Positions 1 to 7,032 are shown, counted from the first letter of the stretch. The stretch: 8,026 bases of DNA from Erysipelotrichaceae bacterium (GCA_024681275.1 JAILBD010000260.1:1-8026), one strand, 5' to 3'. Notes: generated by a model not told the origin, from the sequence alone. A program made the numbers and translations.

Positions 1-171
1 ATCATCCTCGTAGCCATGGAAGAGAGGCTCAGTGCTGATTTCGACCAGTTCCTGGACGTATTTGTTCGACTTTTTGAAAACAAAAACAACATGAAGATCC
101 TTCTTGAATCAGAGGATCATGCGGCATTCCTGAATAACATATCCAGGATCATAAAAACGATCAGAATATAA
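1..171 (+). CDS. C-terminal fragment of a possible TetR-type regulator
   Basis: An open frame enters from the left edge and stops at TAA (169-171), giving 56 residues with no start in view. The piece is predicted mostly helical and amphipathic, with a stretch reading VFVRLFENKNNMKILLES followed by an FLNNISRIIKTI helix. This resembles the last helices of the ligand-binding domain in TetR/AcrR regulators, where a 'F..N..L.kiLL' segment precedes the final helix. That match is by eye and weak: no DNA-binding domain is visible because it would lie outside the window. A perfect hairpin follows the stop directly, which supports this being the true end of a gene. The frame is real with good confidence; the family is a guess. 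Confidence 0.5.
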   Translation: MILVAMEERLSADFDQFLDVFVRLFENKNNMKILLESEDHAAFLNNISRIIKTIRI

Positions 172-196
172 AACTGCCGGATCTTCCCGGCAGTTT
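171..196. terminator. Bidirectional hairpin terminator between convergent genes
   Basis: A perfect 10-bp stem (AAACTGCCGG at 171-180, CCGGCAGTTT at 187-196) has a 6-base loop. It begins on the last base of the upstream stop codon and ends just before the stop of the convergent DUF1836 gene at 198. The T-rich tract that follows on the plus strand (TTTCTTATTTT) is imperfect. On the minus strand the stem is followed by TATATTCTG, a poorer tail, so termination is probably better for the plus-strand gene. Confidence 0.75.
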
Positions 197-197
197 C

Positions 198-677
198 TTA
201 TTTTCTGAATGTATCCGAAAGCAGTTTATGCAGACGGATATTGGATACGACGTTGATCACGATATCCTTCAGCAGGCCCTTGTCCCCGTCTTCCTTTTTG
301 ACAGATCTGAGATCTTCCCCGTAATAGATTTCCTCAAAGAGATCTCTGAAATACGTGTACGTCTCCTCGCAGCTGTATTTCTTCTTCTGCAGATCAAAGA
401 GATCCTCCACATCATCCAGAGACAAAGAGGACTTCGTCATGACGATGAAGATCAGATAAGCGATCTGTTCCCTTCCATACTGCTTTTTGACCGGATTGGC
501 GATCAGATGTTTCTTGACGTAATTGGAGATCATGGAATTGGTGATCTCCATGCCATCCAGATCACTCATGCACTCATTGATATACTTGGAAGTCTGATCC
601 AGATACAGACCGACAGCCGGTATCTCTTTGTAAGTCGGCAGATGAAACTCGATGATCTCTTTCTCTTTCTTCTTCAT
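198..677 (-). CDS. DUF1836 family protein, putative MerR-like DNA-binding regulator
   Basis: This 159-residue soluble protein matches the DUF1836 pattern by eye. It has an N-terminal 'FHLPTYKEIPAVGLYLDQ' segment and then a helix-turn-helix-like stretch at about residues 44-80 (EITNSMISNYVKKHLI, then KKQYGREQIAYLIFI). That stretch resembles the MerR-type winged helix, in which a YxR/QYGRE element precedes a helix that recognises DNA. The rest is helical and charged. The family is widespread in Bacillota and its function is poorly defined; a transcription-factor role is inferred from the fold. The start at 677 is supported by GGAGG four bases upstream. The gene is divergent from the TrhA-like membrane protein gene and shares a regulatory gap with it, so it may regulate itself and that neighbour. 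Its 3' end converges on the preceding plus-strand gene. Confidence 0.85.
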   Translation of the reverse strand: MKKKEKEIIEFHLPTYKEIPAVGLYLDQTSKYINECMSDLDGMEITNSMISNYVKKHLIANPVKKQYGREQIAYLIFIVMTKSSLSLDDVEDLFDLQKKKYSCEETYTYFRDLFEEIYYGEDLRSVKKEDGDKGLLKDIVINVVSNIRLHKLLSDTFRK

Positions 678-705
678 GTGTCCTCCATCGGTTTTTTAAT
701 AACTC

Positions 706-734
706 TTGACAGGTTTTATGATACGTTCTATTAT
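706..734 (+). promoter_or_regulatory. Promoter of the TrhA-like gene
   Basis: A consensus -35 TTGACA (706-711) and a -10 TATTAT (729-734, five of six consensus) are 17 bases apart. Transcription would begin near 741, leaving about 70 bases of leader before the ATG at 811. The leader contains the palindrome at 754-770. The promoter lies inside the leader of the divergent DUF1836 gene. Confidence 0.75.
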
Positions 735-753
735 GATTGTAGAAGTTTTTGAA

Positions 754-770
754 AAACCTTTCACAGGTTT
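754..770. promoter_or_regulatory. Operator-like palindrome AAACCT-N5-AGGTTT
   Basis: Perfect 6-base arms (754-759 and 765-770) flank a 5-base spacer. The element abuts the -10 box of the minus-strand promoter (771-776) and sits just downstream of the expected plus-strand start. A related copy, matching at 14 of 20 positions, begins 54 bp upstream (701-720 versus 755-774) and covers the plus-strand -35 box. Placement at both promoters suggests a shared regulator site. Which protein binds is unknown; the DUF1836 product is the nearest candidate. Confidence 0.5.
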
Positions 771-799
771 ATTATATTACCATTTTTAAACATAGACAA
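771..799 (-). promoter_or_regulatory. Promoter of the DUF1836 gene
   Basis: Read on the minus strand, a -35 TTGTCT (799-794) and a perfect -10 TATAAT (776-771) are separated by exactly 17 bases. Transcription would start near 764, giving a leader of roughly 85 bases. The -35 lies beside and partly within the ribosome-binding site of the divergent gene, so the two transcripts overlap at their 5' ends. Confidence 0.65.
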
Positions 800-810
800 G
801 GAGGCACGAC

Positions 811-1488
811 ATGAGTGAATTCAGACTGAAACAGGATCAGCATATCGATCTGAGACCCTACGTATCCATCAAGGATCCGATCAGCGCATTGACCCATTTC
901 ATCGGTTTCATCTTTTCGATCATATTGACTCCCATAATCCTGTCCAAAGCCGGGATCCGATACAGCGATCCCATCATCATGACGGGACTGAGCATCTACT
1001 GTCTTTCATCGATCATTCTCTACGGAGCCAGCACAGCGTATCACACGTTTCTTTTGCCGAAAGATAAGACGGGCATCCTGAAGCGCATCGATCACATCTC
1101 CGTCTTCTTTCTGATCGCCGGTACATACACGCCGATCTGCCTGATCCTTCTGAAAGACATGACTCTACTCGTTGCGATATGGATCATGGCTTTTGCCGGA
1201 ACGATCATGAAACTCTTCTGGATCTACTGTCCGAAGTACGTTTCCTCGATCGTCTACATCTCCATGGGCTGGCTCGCCCTGTTCAGGATGAAAGAGATCT
1301 ACATCGCTTTGAAAGGACCCGGCTTCTTCTGGCTTCTGCTGGGCGGTCTTCTGTACACGATCGGCGGCATCATCTACGCCTTGAAGATCTCCATCAGCGA
1401 AAGATGGACGCAGCATGAAGTCTTCCATGTCTTCGTGCTCCTGGGGAGTCTCTGTTTCTATATCCTGATCTTTTTTTACCTTATCTGA
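811..1488 (+). CDS. Hemolysin III / TrhA family (PAQR) seven-helix membrane protein
   Basis: The 225-residue protein is nearly all membrane helix, with about seven predicted spans, and has the usual length of bacterial hemolysin-III family members. The family signatures are present: DPISALTHFIG near the N-terminus (residues 22-32), an S-x3-H motif (S74, H78 in STAYHTF), D94/H95 before an AGTYTP segment, and the terminal H-x3-H pair (H202, H206 in HEVFHVF). In PAQR proteins the histidines and an acidic or serine residue bind a zinc-like metal in the membrane and are linked to hydrolase-type chemistry. E. coli TrhA (YqfA) of this family affects membrane-energy and lipid homeostasis. The 'hemolysin' name does not show toxicity. 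The start is fixed by AAGGAGG at 798-804, six bases upstream. A strong hairpin terminator follows. Confidence 0.92.
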   Translation: MSEFRLKQDQHIDLRPYVSIKDPISALTHFIGFIFSIILTPIILSKAGIRYSDPIIMTGLSIYCLSSIILYGASTAYHTFLLPKDKTGILKRIDHISVFFLIAGTYTPICLILLKDMTLLVAIWIMAFAGTIMKLFWIYCPKYVSSIVYISMGWLALFRMKEIYIALKGPGFFWLLLGGLLYTIGGIIYALKISISERWTQHEVFHVFVLLGSLCFYILIFFYLI

Positions 1489-1502
1489 TCTGATAGGAAA
1501 GG

Positions 1503-1545
1503 AACAAAAAAGGCTGTCAGCTCATTGCTGGCAGCCTTTTTGTTT
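1503..1545. terminator. Bidirectional rho-independent terminator
   Basis: A stem of about 15 bp (AAAAAGGCTGTCAGC at 1507-1521 with its partner at 1527-1541, one G-T wobble) encloses a 5-base loop. The A-rich left flank and T-rich right flank give a T-tract on either strand: TTTTTGTTT on plus, TTTTTTGTT on minus. It lies between the TrhA-like gene end (1488) and the last gene of the transport operon, which ends at 1561, and can serve both. Confidence 0.92.
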
Positions 1546-1560
1546 CGGATCGATGTGATA

Positions 1561-2439
1561 TCAGCCTTTGATACCGCCACGGGACATGCCCGAGATGATG
1601 TACTTCCTTGCGAACAGGAAGATGATGATCATTGGCAGGACGATGATCGTGGAAGCAGCCATCATCCTCTCGTTTCTCTGACCGCCTTCAGTCATGAATG
1701 CATACAGTCCAAACGGCAGCGTTCTGACATCCTTGGAGTTTGTCGCGATCATCGGCCACAGGAAGGAGTTCCATGTTGCGATCGCATTCAGCAGGATGAT
1801 CGTGGACAGAGATGATTTGGCCATTGGGACCATGACTCTCCAGAGGTACTTCCAGTCCGAACAGCCATCGACTTTCGCTGCCTGATACAGCGACTCCGGA
1901 ACGGAATCGAAGAATCCCTTCAGGATGTATGTATAGAAGATGGAAGACATGAACGGCAGGATCAGCGCCCATATCGTGTCATGCAGCTTCCAGCCGACGA
2001 TCGTACGATAGTTGGTGATGATGATCATCTCGTAAGGGACCATCATCAGCGACAGCAGAAGTGAAAAGATGAATTCTCTTCCCGGAAATCTGAGTCTCGA
2101 GAAGGCATAGGCTGCCAGGATCGTCGTGAACGAACAGGTCGTGATACAGCCGATCAGAGCCAGCACAGAGTTGACGAAATATCTTCCAAACGGTGCTGTC
2201 TTGAAAGCATAAATGAAGTTCTCGAGATTGAACGGGTTCTCAGGGAACAGCGTCGGCGGGATCAGGTTGACTTCTGTCCAGGTCTTGAAGGCACCGGTGA
2301 TCATCCAGTAGAAAGGGAACATCATGACGATGGCGCCGATGAACAGAACGACATACATGAGTACTTTACTGAAAGAGAACGGCTCTTTATTGACTTGCTT
2401 ATCTGAGTGCATCTCTGTGTCTCTTGGTTTGTTTGACAT
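1561..2439 (-). CDS. ABC importer inner-membrane permease, MalG/UgpE type
   Basis: A 292-residue protein with six predicted spans (about residues 26-48, 88-112, 122-142, 155-177, 211-231, 258-280), typical of the second permease in CUT1 importers. The EAA loop that docks on the ATPase is clear at residues 183-205: SLYQAAKVDG, then W and a VMVP ending. The C-terminal 'SGMSRGGIKG' is characteristic of MalG-type subunits. The ATG at 2437-2439 is chosen because AGAGG lies five bases upstream. An in-frame ATG at 2478 would add 13 residues, has no ribosome-binding site and would deepen the overlap with the preceding permease. An ATG at 2410-2412 is also possible but has a weaker site. With this start the gene overlaps the preceding permease by 41 bases. 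It is the last gene of the operon. Confidence 0.95.
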   Translation of the reverse strand: MSNKPRDTEMHSDKQVNKEPFSFSKVLMYVVLFIGAIVMMFPFYWMITGAFKTWTEVNLIPPTLFPENPFNLENFIYAFKTAPFGRYFVNSVLALIGCITTCSFTTILAAYAFSRLRFPGREFIFSLLLSLMMVPYEMIIITNYRTIVGWKLHDTIWALILPFMSSIFYTYILKGFFDSVPESLYQAAKVDGCSDWKYLWRVMVPMAKSSLSTIILLNAIATWNSFLWPMIATNSKDVRTLPFGLYAFMTEGGQRNERMMAASTIIVLPMIIIFLFARKYIISGMSRGGIKG

Positions 2440-3337
2440 CTTCGCCTCTCTCCCTTCTTGACCATGCCTGAACGGCACGCTGTAACATCGTGAACACGAA
2501 GACCGTGATCAGCAACATGACCGCTGCTGCCGATGCCAGACCGTATTTCGGCGGCGTCAGGACACGGAATTCATAGTAAATGTAGTAAACAACAGTGAAC
2601 AAGTTGTAGGCAACGCCCGGTCCGCCAAACAGCGGGAACAGTTCGTGATACATCTTGAATGTAGAAATCGTATTGATAATGACCACCAGCATGATCGTCG
2701 GAGCCAGCAAAGGTACCGTGATCCTGAAGAAGATCCTCAGTGTCTTGGCACCATCGACCTTGGCTGCCGTATAATACAGTGGGTCGATGTTCTGCAGGCC
2801 TGAAAGCAGCAGGATGATCGTATTCGGCAGGATCGACCAGATACCGAAGATGACGACCGCTGTGAAGTTGCCGGCAGACTTGCCTAAGAAGCTGATCGCT
2901 TCATTCCCGAAAAGACTTAAGACATAGTTGATGATGCCGTACTTGTCGTTGAACATGAATCTCCAGGAAAGACCGACTGCCAGCGATGATGTGACCATCG
3001 GCAGGAAGTAAGCCGTCTGAAAGAACGACTGGAATTTGATCTTCTGATTCAGAAGAGTCGCCAGTACGATCGCGATCACCGTCGAGATCGGAACAACAAG
3101 AATAACATAACGGAACGTGTTGGATAAAGCCTGCCGGAAATATGGATCTGCCATTACTTTCCGGTAATTCTCCAATCCGATGCCATTGAAATCACCGGTC
3201 AGATATTTATATCCTTCCAGGAAAGACATCCTGATAACGTTCACGATCGGATAAAGTGTGAAAAGCGTTACCGAGACGATGAATGGCAGCAGATAAAGAA
3301 GAGGCTTGATCCTTTCGAAAAAAGGTCTCTTTATCAT
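2399..3337 (-). CDS. ABC importer inner-membrane permease, MalF/UgpA type
   Basis: A 312-residue protein with six predicted spans (about residues 11-36, 74-97, 107-128, 156-180, 212-235, 264-288) and no large periplasmic-type insert, as in UgpA/MsmF-like subunits. The EAA loop is at residues 188-212 (YYTAAKVDGAKTL, then RITVPLLAP), matching the pattern in the partner permease. Its ATG overlaps the stop of the ATPase gene by four bases (ATGA at 3334-3337), pointing to translational coupling; GGAG lies about ten bases upstream. The last roughly 19 residues are very basic and charged (RRERGEDVKQTKRHRDALR). They look like an added tail compared with usual family ends, and 12 to 13 of those codons lie in the overlap with the next gene. 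The likely solute is inferred from the operon, not from this subunit. Confidence 0.95.
   Translation of the reverse strand: MIKRPFFERIKPLLYLLPFIVSVTLFTLYPIVNVIRMSFLEGYKYLTGDFNGIGLENYRKVMADPYFRQALSNTFRYVILVVPISTVIAIVLATLLNQKIKFQSFFQTAYFLPMVTSSLAVGLSWRFMFNDKYGIINYVLSLFGNEAISFLGKSAGNFTAVVIFGIWSILPNTIILLLSGLQNIDPLYYTAAKVDGAKTLRIFFRITVPLLAPTIMLVVIINTISTFKMYHELFPLFGGPGVAYNLFTVVYYIYYEFRVLTPPKYGLASAAAVMLLITVFVFTMLQRAVQAWSRRERGEDVKQTKRHRDALR
2445..2454 (-). promoter_or_regulatory. Ribosome-binding site that decides the MalG-type start
   Basis: On the minus strand GGGAGAGAGG ends five bases before the ATG at 2439. It lies inside the coding sequence of the preceding permease. No comparable site precedes the upstream in-frame ATG at 2478. 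Confidence 0.55.
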
Positions 3338-4389
3338 AAGTAACGTTCTCCGCTTTCGAAGTCAAATACGAAGACACCGCTCTTTTTGAAGCGGATACCG
3401 ATCTCCTGGTCTCTGTTCAGTTCGGCATCAGAGTTCATATAACCACGGACTTCCTTGCCACCAAGGATGAAGGAGGTGATGATCTCCTTGCCCATGACAG
3501 AAGTCATCACGACTTTCGCCTTCAAAGGAGATGTGTTGTCAAGGATGACACTCTCAGCTCTGAATGACAGGAAGACTCTCGTTCCGTCAGGAACGTTCTC
3601 GACTCTGACCTGGGAATCGACCTCTTCATCGCCCAAAAGGACCTTGCCATCTCTGACGACGCCCTCGATCTTGTTGATCGGCGGATTCCCCAGGAAGTCG
3701 GCAACGAAACAGTTGGCCGGCTGATCATAAAGATATTGCGGTTTATCATACTGCTGCAGAACACCGAGTTTCATCAGGATGATGTGGTCGGAAATGGACA
3801 TTGCCTCTTCCTGGTCGTGTGTGACGAAGATCGTTGTGACGCCGGTCTCAAGTTGAATACGCCGGATCTCTTCTCTCATCTCGATCCTCAATCTTGCATC
3901 GAGGTTGGACAGAGGTTCATCGAGCAGTAAAAGACGAGGTTCCTTAACAAGGGCTCTGGCGATCGCAACACGCTGCTGCTGACCGCCGGAAAGCTGACCA
4001 GGTTTTCTGTTCAGCATGCCGTCGACATGGACCAGCTGCGCCATCTTCTTAGCCTTTTCGATCCTCTCGGCCTTTGGCACTTTCTTGATCTCAAGAGGGA
4101 AGCAGATGTTTTCCAGAACTGTCATATGCGGATACAAAGCATAGTTCTGGAAGACCAGACCGATACCTCTCTTCTCCGGAGAAACGAAAGTAACGTCATC
4201 ATCATCGAAATAGATCCTTCCTTCCGTCGGGTAAAGAATTCCTGACAGCATGTTCAGCATCGTACTCTTACCACAGCCGGAAGGACCCAGAAGCGTTACC
4301 AGTTCTCCCGATTCGATCACAGCAGAAAAGTCGTTTACTGCTGTATTATCGTCAAATCGTTTGACGATATTCTCCAGGCGTATTTTCAT
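3334..4389 (-). CDS. ABC importer ATP-binding protein, UgpC/MalK/MsmK type
   Basis: A 351-residue ATPase with all nucleotide-binding motifs intact: Walker A GPSGCGKST (residues 35-43), Q-loop Q81, signature LSGGQQQR (133-140), Walker B LLLLDEP (153-159) with catalytic E158, D-loop SNLD (161-164) and switch H191. Residues from about 235 onward form the C-terminal OB/TOBE-type regulatory domain seen in MalK, UgpC and MsmK. In the cell it would power the two permeases encoded directly downstream. The ATG is preceded by AAGGAGG with a five-base gap, and the gene follows the phosphoesterase gene after 29 bases. In many Bacillota one MsmK serves several importers; a dedicated copy inside this operon suggests this system is self-contained. 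The substrate cannot be read from this subunit. Confidence 0.96.
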   Translation of the reverse strand: MKIRLENIVKRFDDNTAVNDFSAVIESGELVTLLGPSGCGKSTMLNMLSGILYPTEGRIYFDDDDVTFVSPEKRGIGLVFQNYALYPHMTVLENICFPLEIKKVPKAERIEKAKKMAQLVHVDGMLNRKPGQLSGGQQQRVAIARALVKEPRLLLLDEPLSNLDARLRIEMREEIRRIQLETGVTTIFVTHDQEEAMSISDHIILMKLGVLQQYDKPQYLYDQPANCFVADFLGNPPINKIEGVVRDGKVLLGDEEVDSQVRVENVPDGTRVFLSFRAESVILDNTSPLKAKVVMTSVMGKEIITSFILGGKEVRGYMNSDAELNRDQEIGIRFKKSGVFVFDFESGERYL

Positions 4390-4418
4390 TGTTTTCCTCC
4401 TTTATAAAAAACAATTGA

Positions 4419-5714
4419 TTATAGTTTGATGAGCTCTTTGATAACAACACCGTCGATATCTTTCATCTCGAGTCCCAGCATCGCCGCCATCGTCGGTGCT
4501 TCGTTCAGCATGCTGGACCTCTCGATCACGACATTCTCTGCCACATCCGGACCGACCGCAATGAAAGTCGAAGTCTCATCGCGCCACGGCAGATAGCCGT
4601 GGGAAGCGACAGATGAATGCTGACCCGGCTGCAGATATTTTTCAAAGGCATCCCGGCCTTCCAGTGTGCTTGAGAAAGACATCGGTTCCTTTCCTTCAAT
4701 GACAAAATCCAGAGGTCCCGTCAATCCGAACAGTTCATCCGCTTCTTCTTTGGTATACAGATATCCAATATTGTAAGCCGGATCATCTCTCAATGACTTC
4801 AGGAAATCATAGACCTTTGCCCGCATCGCTTCATCTTCCGGATGCTTCAGCACGATCCAGGCAGACATTGAAACCGAGTGGCAATAGGCATCGTAATCGA
4901 CCAGTTTCCCGTTCTCGTCGCAGCGGATAAAACCGGCATCACGCAGAAGGATGTTGACATTCATATTCTTCGTGATATCCTGCTGGCCATGGTCGCCCAT
5001 GATCACAAAATTCGTATGTTCAAAATCGCCGTATCTTCGGATGCTGTCCAACAAGACGCTGAATTCATAATTGTGTTTGCGCAGCTGTTCCTTCGCTTCC
5101 TGCGAATAGACTCCATGAACGTGTCTAGCCGTATCCAGATCGCACATCTTCACGAACATCACATCAGGCTGATGATAATCGCGGATGATATCCGGTGCCA
5201 GCGCCATCGTAAAAAGATCGAGGCTTCTGTCCTTGCCCATCAGATAGCGTCCGTATTTCCAGAAATACCTGTCCATCAGCTCCTTTGATGCATTATCGAC
5301 AAGGAACTGCTCCGGATGATCTCCCATATATCCCGGCGGGACGATCATCGGCATATTCAGATCGATATCGGCTTTACCCGACACCGGCCAACTGAGTGAA
5401 CATGTAAAATAACCAGCTTCTTTCGCATAATCGAAGATCGTTGGACATTTTACATCTGCACGTTGGTTAAACCATGGAGCGTTTGGATTCTCGACCTCCA
5501 GGATCGCATTATGAGGAACACCGTGATGTTTCACGGTGTTCCCTGTAATGATCGTACAATGACAAGGATAAGTGAAGCTCGGATAGATCGGTTCAACATG
5601 TCTGATATACGAACCTTTTTCAAACATCCATCTGAAAGCGGACAGTTCTTTCATCTGATCAAGATCAGATGAACATAACGCATCCAACATGAAGACAAAG
5701 AGCTTGTTTCTCAT
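4419..5714 (-). CDS. Alkaline-phosphatase-superfamily phosphoesterase, NPP type, cytoplasmic
   Basis: A 431-residue enzyme of the type I phosphodiesterase/nucleotide pyrophosphatase branch. By motif alignment with animal and bacterial NPPs, all two-metal site residues are present: D11, nucleophile T48 (in SFTYP), oxyanion-side N69 exactly 21 residues later, D194 and H198 (DTARH), D241-H242 (GDHGQ) and H372 (ASHGYLP). Family members cleave phosphodiesters, pyrophosphates or phosphomonoesters, and some act on phosphonates; which of these applies cannot be told here. No signal peptide or membrane segment is visible: the hydrophobic LFVFMLDAL at the start is the first beta strand carrying D11. 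The enzyme should therefore work in the cytoplasm. It sits between the binding-protein gene (20 bases away) and the ATPase gene (29 bases), so it is probably co-transcribed and acts on the imported solute. AAGGA lies about eight bases before the ATG. A perfect 12-bp hairpin lies in its early coding sequence. Confidence 0.9.
   Translation of the reverse strand: MRNKLFVFMLDALCSSDLDQMKELSAFRWMFEKGSYIRHVEPIYPSFTYPCHCTIITGNTVKHHGVPHNAILEVENPNAPWFNQRADVKCPTIFDYAKEAGYFTCSLSWPVSGKADIDLNMPMIVPPGYMGDHPEQFLVDNASKELMDRYFWKYGRYLMGKDRSLDLFTMALAPDIIRDYHQPDVMFVKMCDLDTARHVHGVYSQEAKEQLRKHNYEFSVLLDSIRRYGDFEHTNFVIMGDHGQQDITKNMNVNILLRDAGFIRCDENGKLVDYDAYCHSVSMSAWIVLKHPEDEAMRAKVYDFLKSLRDDPAYNIGYLYTKEEADELFGLTGPLDFVIEGKEPMSFSSTLEGRDAFEKYLQPGQHSSVASHGYLPWRDETSTFIAVGPDVAENVVIERSSMLNEAPTMAAMLGLEMKDIDGVVIKELIKL
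5515..5542. repeat. Perfect 12-bp inverted repeat inside the phosphoesterase gene
   Basis: GGAACACCGTGA (5515-5526) and TCACGGTGTTCC (5531-5542) are exact reverse complements around a 4-base loop. In the mRNA the stem-loop covers codons 58-67 of the phosphoesterase, between the nucleophile T48 and N69. No T-tract follows, so it is not a standard terminator. It lies about 190 bases downstream of the stop codon of the binding-protein gene. Confidence 0.8.
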
Positions 5715-5734
5715 CCTTAAAATCCTTGTTTAAA

Positions 5735-7012
5735 TTAGTCAGCTAAAGCTGCGTTTGCAGTTGCCTGAGCCGTTGCCAATGCTTCAGCCGGATCAGCACC
5801 ATCGATGATGATACCTTCGACCGCAGCCTTCAGAGCCTGGTCAGCACTGCCGCTGCCCTTGACAGACTTACGGGTACCAGAGACTGAAAGGAGCTCTGTG
5901 AAAGCCTGCTGAGCGATAGAAGCATCGAAGTATGCTTTGTAATCAGCTGATTCTGCAACATCGGAGAACGGTGTAGAAGCAGAATACTTCTGGCAGAATG
6001 GCAGGTTGTTTTCAGCCTTCGTAAAGAACTTGACGAATTCAGCTGCACCGGCATCCTGTGCCTCGTCCTTTGTGAAACCGACCATAGCACGGGTCGTGAT
6101 CTCGGTATAAGTCTTGCCACCTGCGACCTGCGGAGTCGGACCAGTTACGATCGTGAAACCATTAGGTGTGATGTAGTTCATACCTGCAGATGAGCCCATG
6201 TATGAGAAATACTGCTGGTTGCCGAACGGACCAGAATGGTATCCCTCAGGATCCTTCAGCATGAAGTAACCGCCGTCTTCAGCTTCTTTCCACCAGTTGA
6301 GCCAGTTGATGAATTTTTCGTTTGTCCAGTTCGGAACAGTGTTGTCATCAGCGATGTAGCTCAAACCGAGCTGTTCCATAACGATAACGCTCAATGTGAC
6401 ATCATCATCCGGTCCAAAGCCCATGATGGTCTTGCCTTCAGCCTTTTCGCCATCAACGACCGTCTTGCACGCATTGTAGAGGTCATCCCAAGTCTGCGGA
6501 ACTTCCAGGTTGTACTTTTCCAGCAGTTCCTTGTTGTAGAACATGATCGGGCCTGTCAGTGTGCATACAGCCGCATGTAAACCGCCGTCTGCATAGTCAG
6601 TCGAAGCAGCATAGACACCCGGAGCTACACGATCCTTGTAGTCAGCATCTGTGAAATACTTGGAGTAATCCAGAGCCAGACCAGCATCGATGTAATCCTG
6701 AGCTGTGCTCGGGAATAACCAGACAAGGTTCGGACCGACGCCATTGGTGACAGCTTCATAGACCTTTGCGTTGAAACCATCAAGAGGCTGAGTTTCCTGA
6801 GTGACATGGTATTCACCCTCATGTTCAGCGTTGAATGCATCAACGATCTGCTGGAGCATTTCTTCATCGTGGTCAGTCAGAGTGTGCCAGATCATGACTT
6901 CCGCCGGACCAGCTGATTCGTTTCCACCCTCGTTGCCGCCTTTGCCGCCTGAACAAGCGACAAGCATCATAGCAACGAGAGCCAAAGAAATTACTTTTAA
7001 CAGTTTTTTCAT
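5735..7012 (-). CDS. Extracellular solute-binding lipoprotein of a CUT1-type importer (UgpB-like)
   Basis: The 425-residue precursor has a short basic n-region (MKKLLK), a hydrophobic core and a lipobox LVAC with C20 as the lipidated residue. A flexible Gly/Ser/Asn/Glu-rich linker (about residues 21-36) then tethers the domain to the membrane surface. The mature part begins with VMIWHTLTDHDEEMLQQIVDAFN, the usual opening of family 1 carbohydrate/glycerol-phosphate-type binding proteins (SBP_bac_1). Its length is normal. The FWH/IWH opening recalls UgpB, but family members bind many sugars, polyols and phosphodiesters, so the ligand is not settled. It is the first gene of the operon, with its own promoter and a strong AAGGAGA site six to seven bases before the ATG. 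High expression compared with the membrane genes is usual for such subunits. Its stop is 20 bases before the phosphoesterase start. Confidence 0.94.
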   Translation of the reverse strand: MKKLLKVISLALVAMMLVACSGGKGGNEGGNESAGPAEVMIWHTLTDHDEEMLQQIVDAFNAEHEGEYHVTQETQPLDGFNAKVYEAVTNGVGPNLVWLFPSTAQDYIDAGLALDYSKYFTDADYKDRVAPGVYAASTDYADGGLHAAVCTLTGPIMFYNKELLEKYNLEVPQTWDDLYNACKTVVDGEKAEGKTIMGFGPDDDVTLSVIVMEQLGLSYIADDNTVPNWTNEKFINWLNWWKEAEDGGYFMLKDPEGYHSGPFGNQQYFSYMGSSAGMNYITPNGFTIVTGPTPQVAGGKTYTEITTRAMVGFTKDEAQDAGAAEFVKFFTKAENNLPFCQKYSASTPFSDVAESADYKAYFDASIAQQAFTELLSVSGTRKSVKGSGSADQALKAAVEGIIIDGADPAEALATAQATANAALAD

Positions 7013-7032
7013 TTTTTCTCTCCTTTTTCCTA

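Noticed and set aside
228..752. A 174-codon plus-strand open frame opposite the DUF1836 gene, longer than the gene itself
   Set aside because: It has no ribosome-binding site, its product resembles no family, and it runs through the shared promoter region. The opposite strand has a clear family match and a good start.
811..1488. A toxin or virulence role suggested by the name hemolysin III
   Set aside because: The protein is a standard PAQR-type membrane protein found widely in non-pathogens. Nothing nearby suggests secretion or toxicity.
2440..2478. A longer N-terminus for the MalG-type permease starting at 2478
   Set aside because: There is no ribosome-binding site before that ATG. It would extend the overlap with the preceding gene to 80 bases and add residues atypical of the family.
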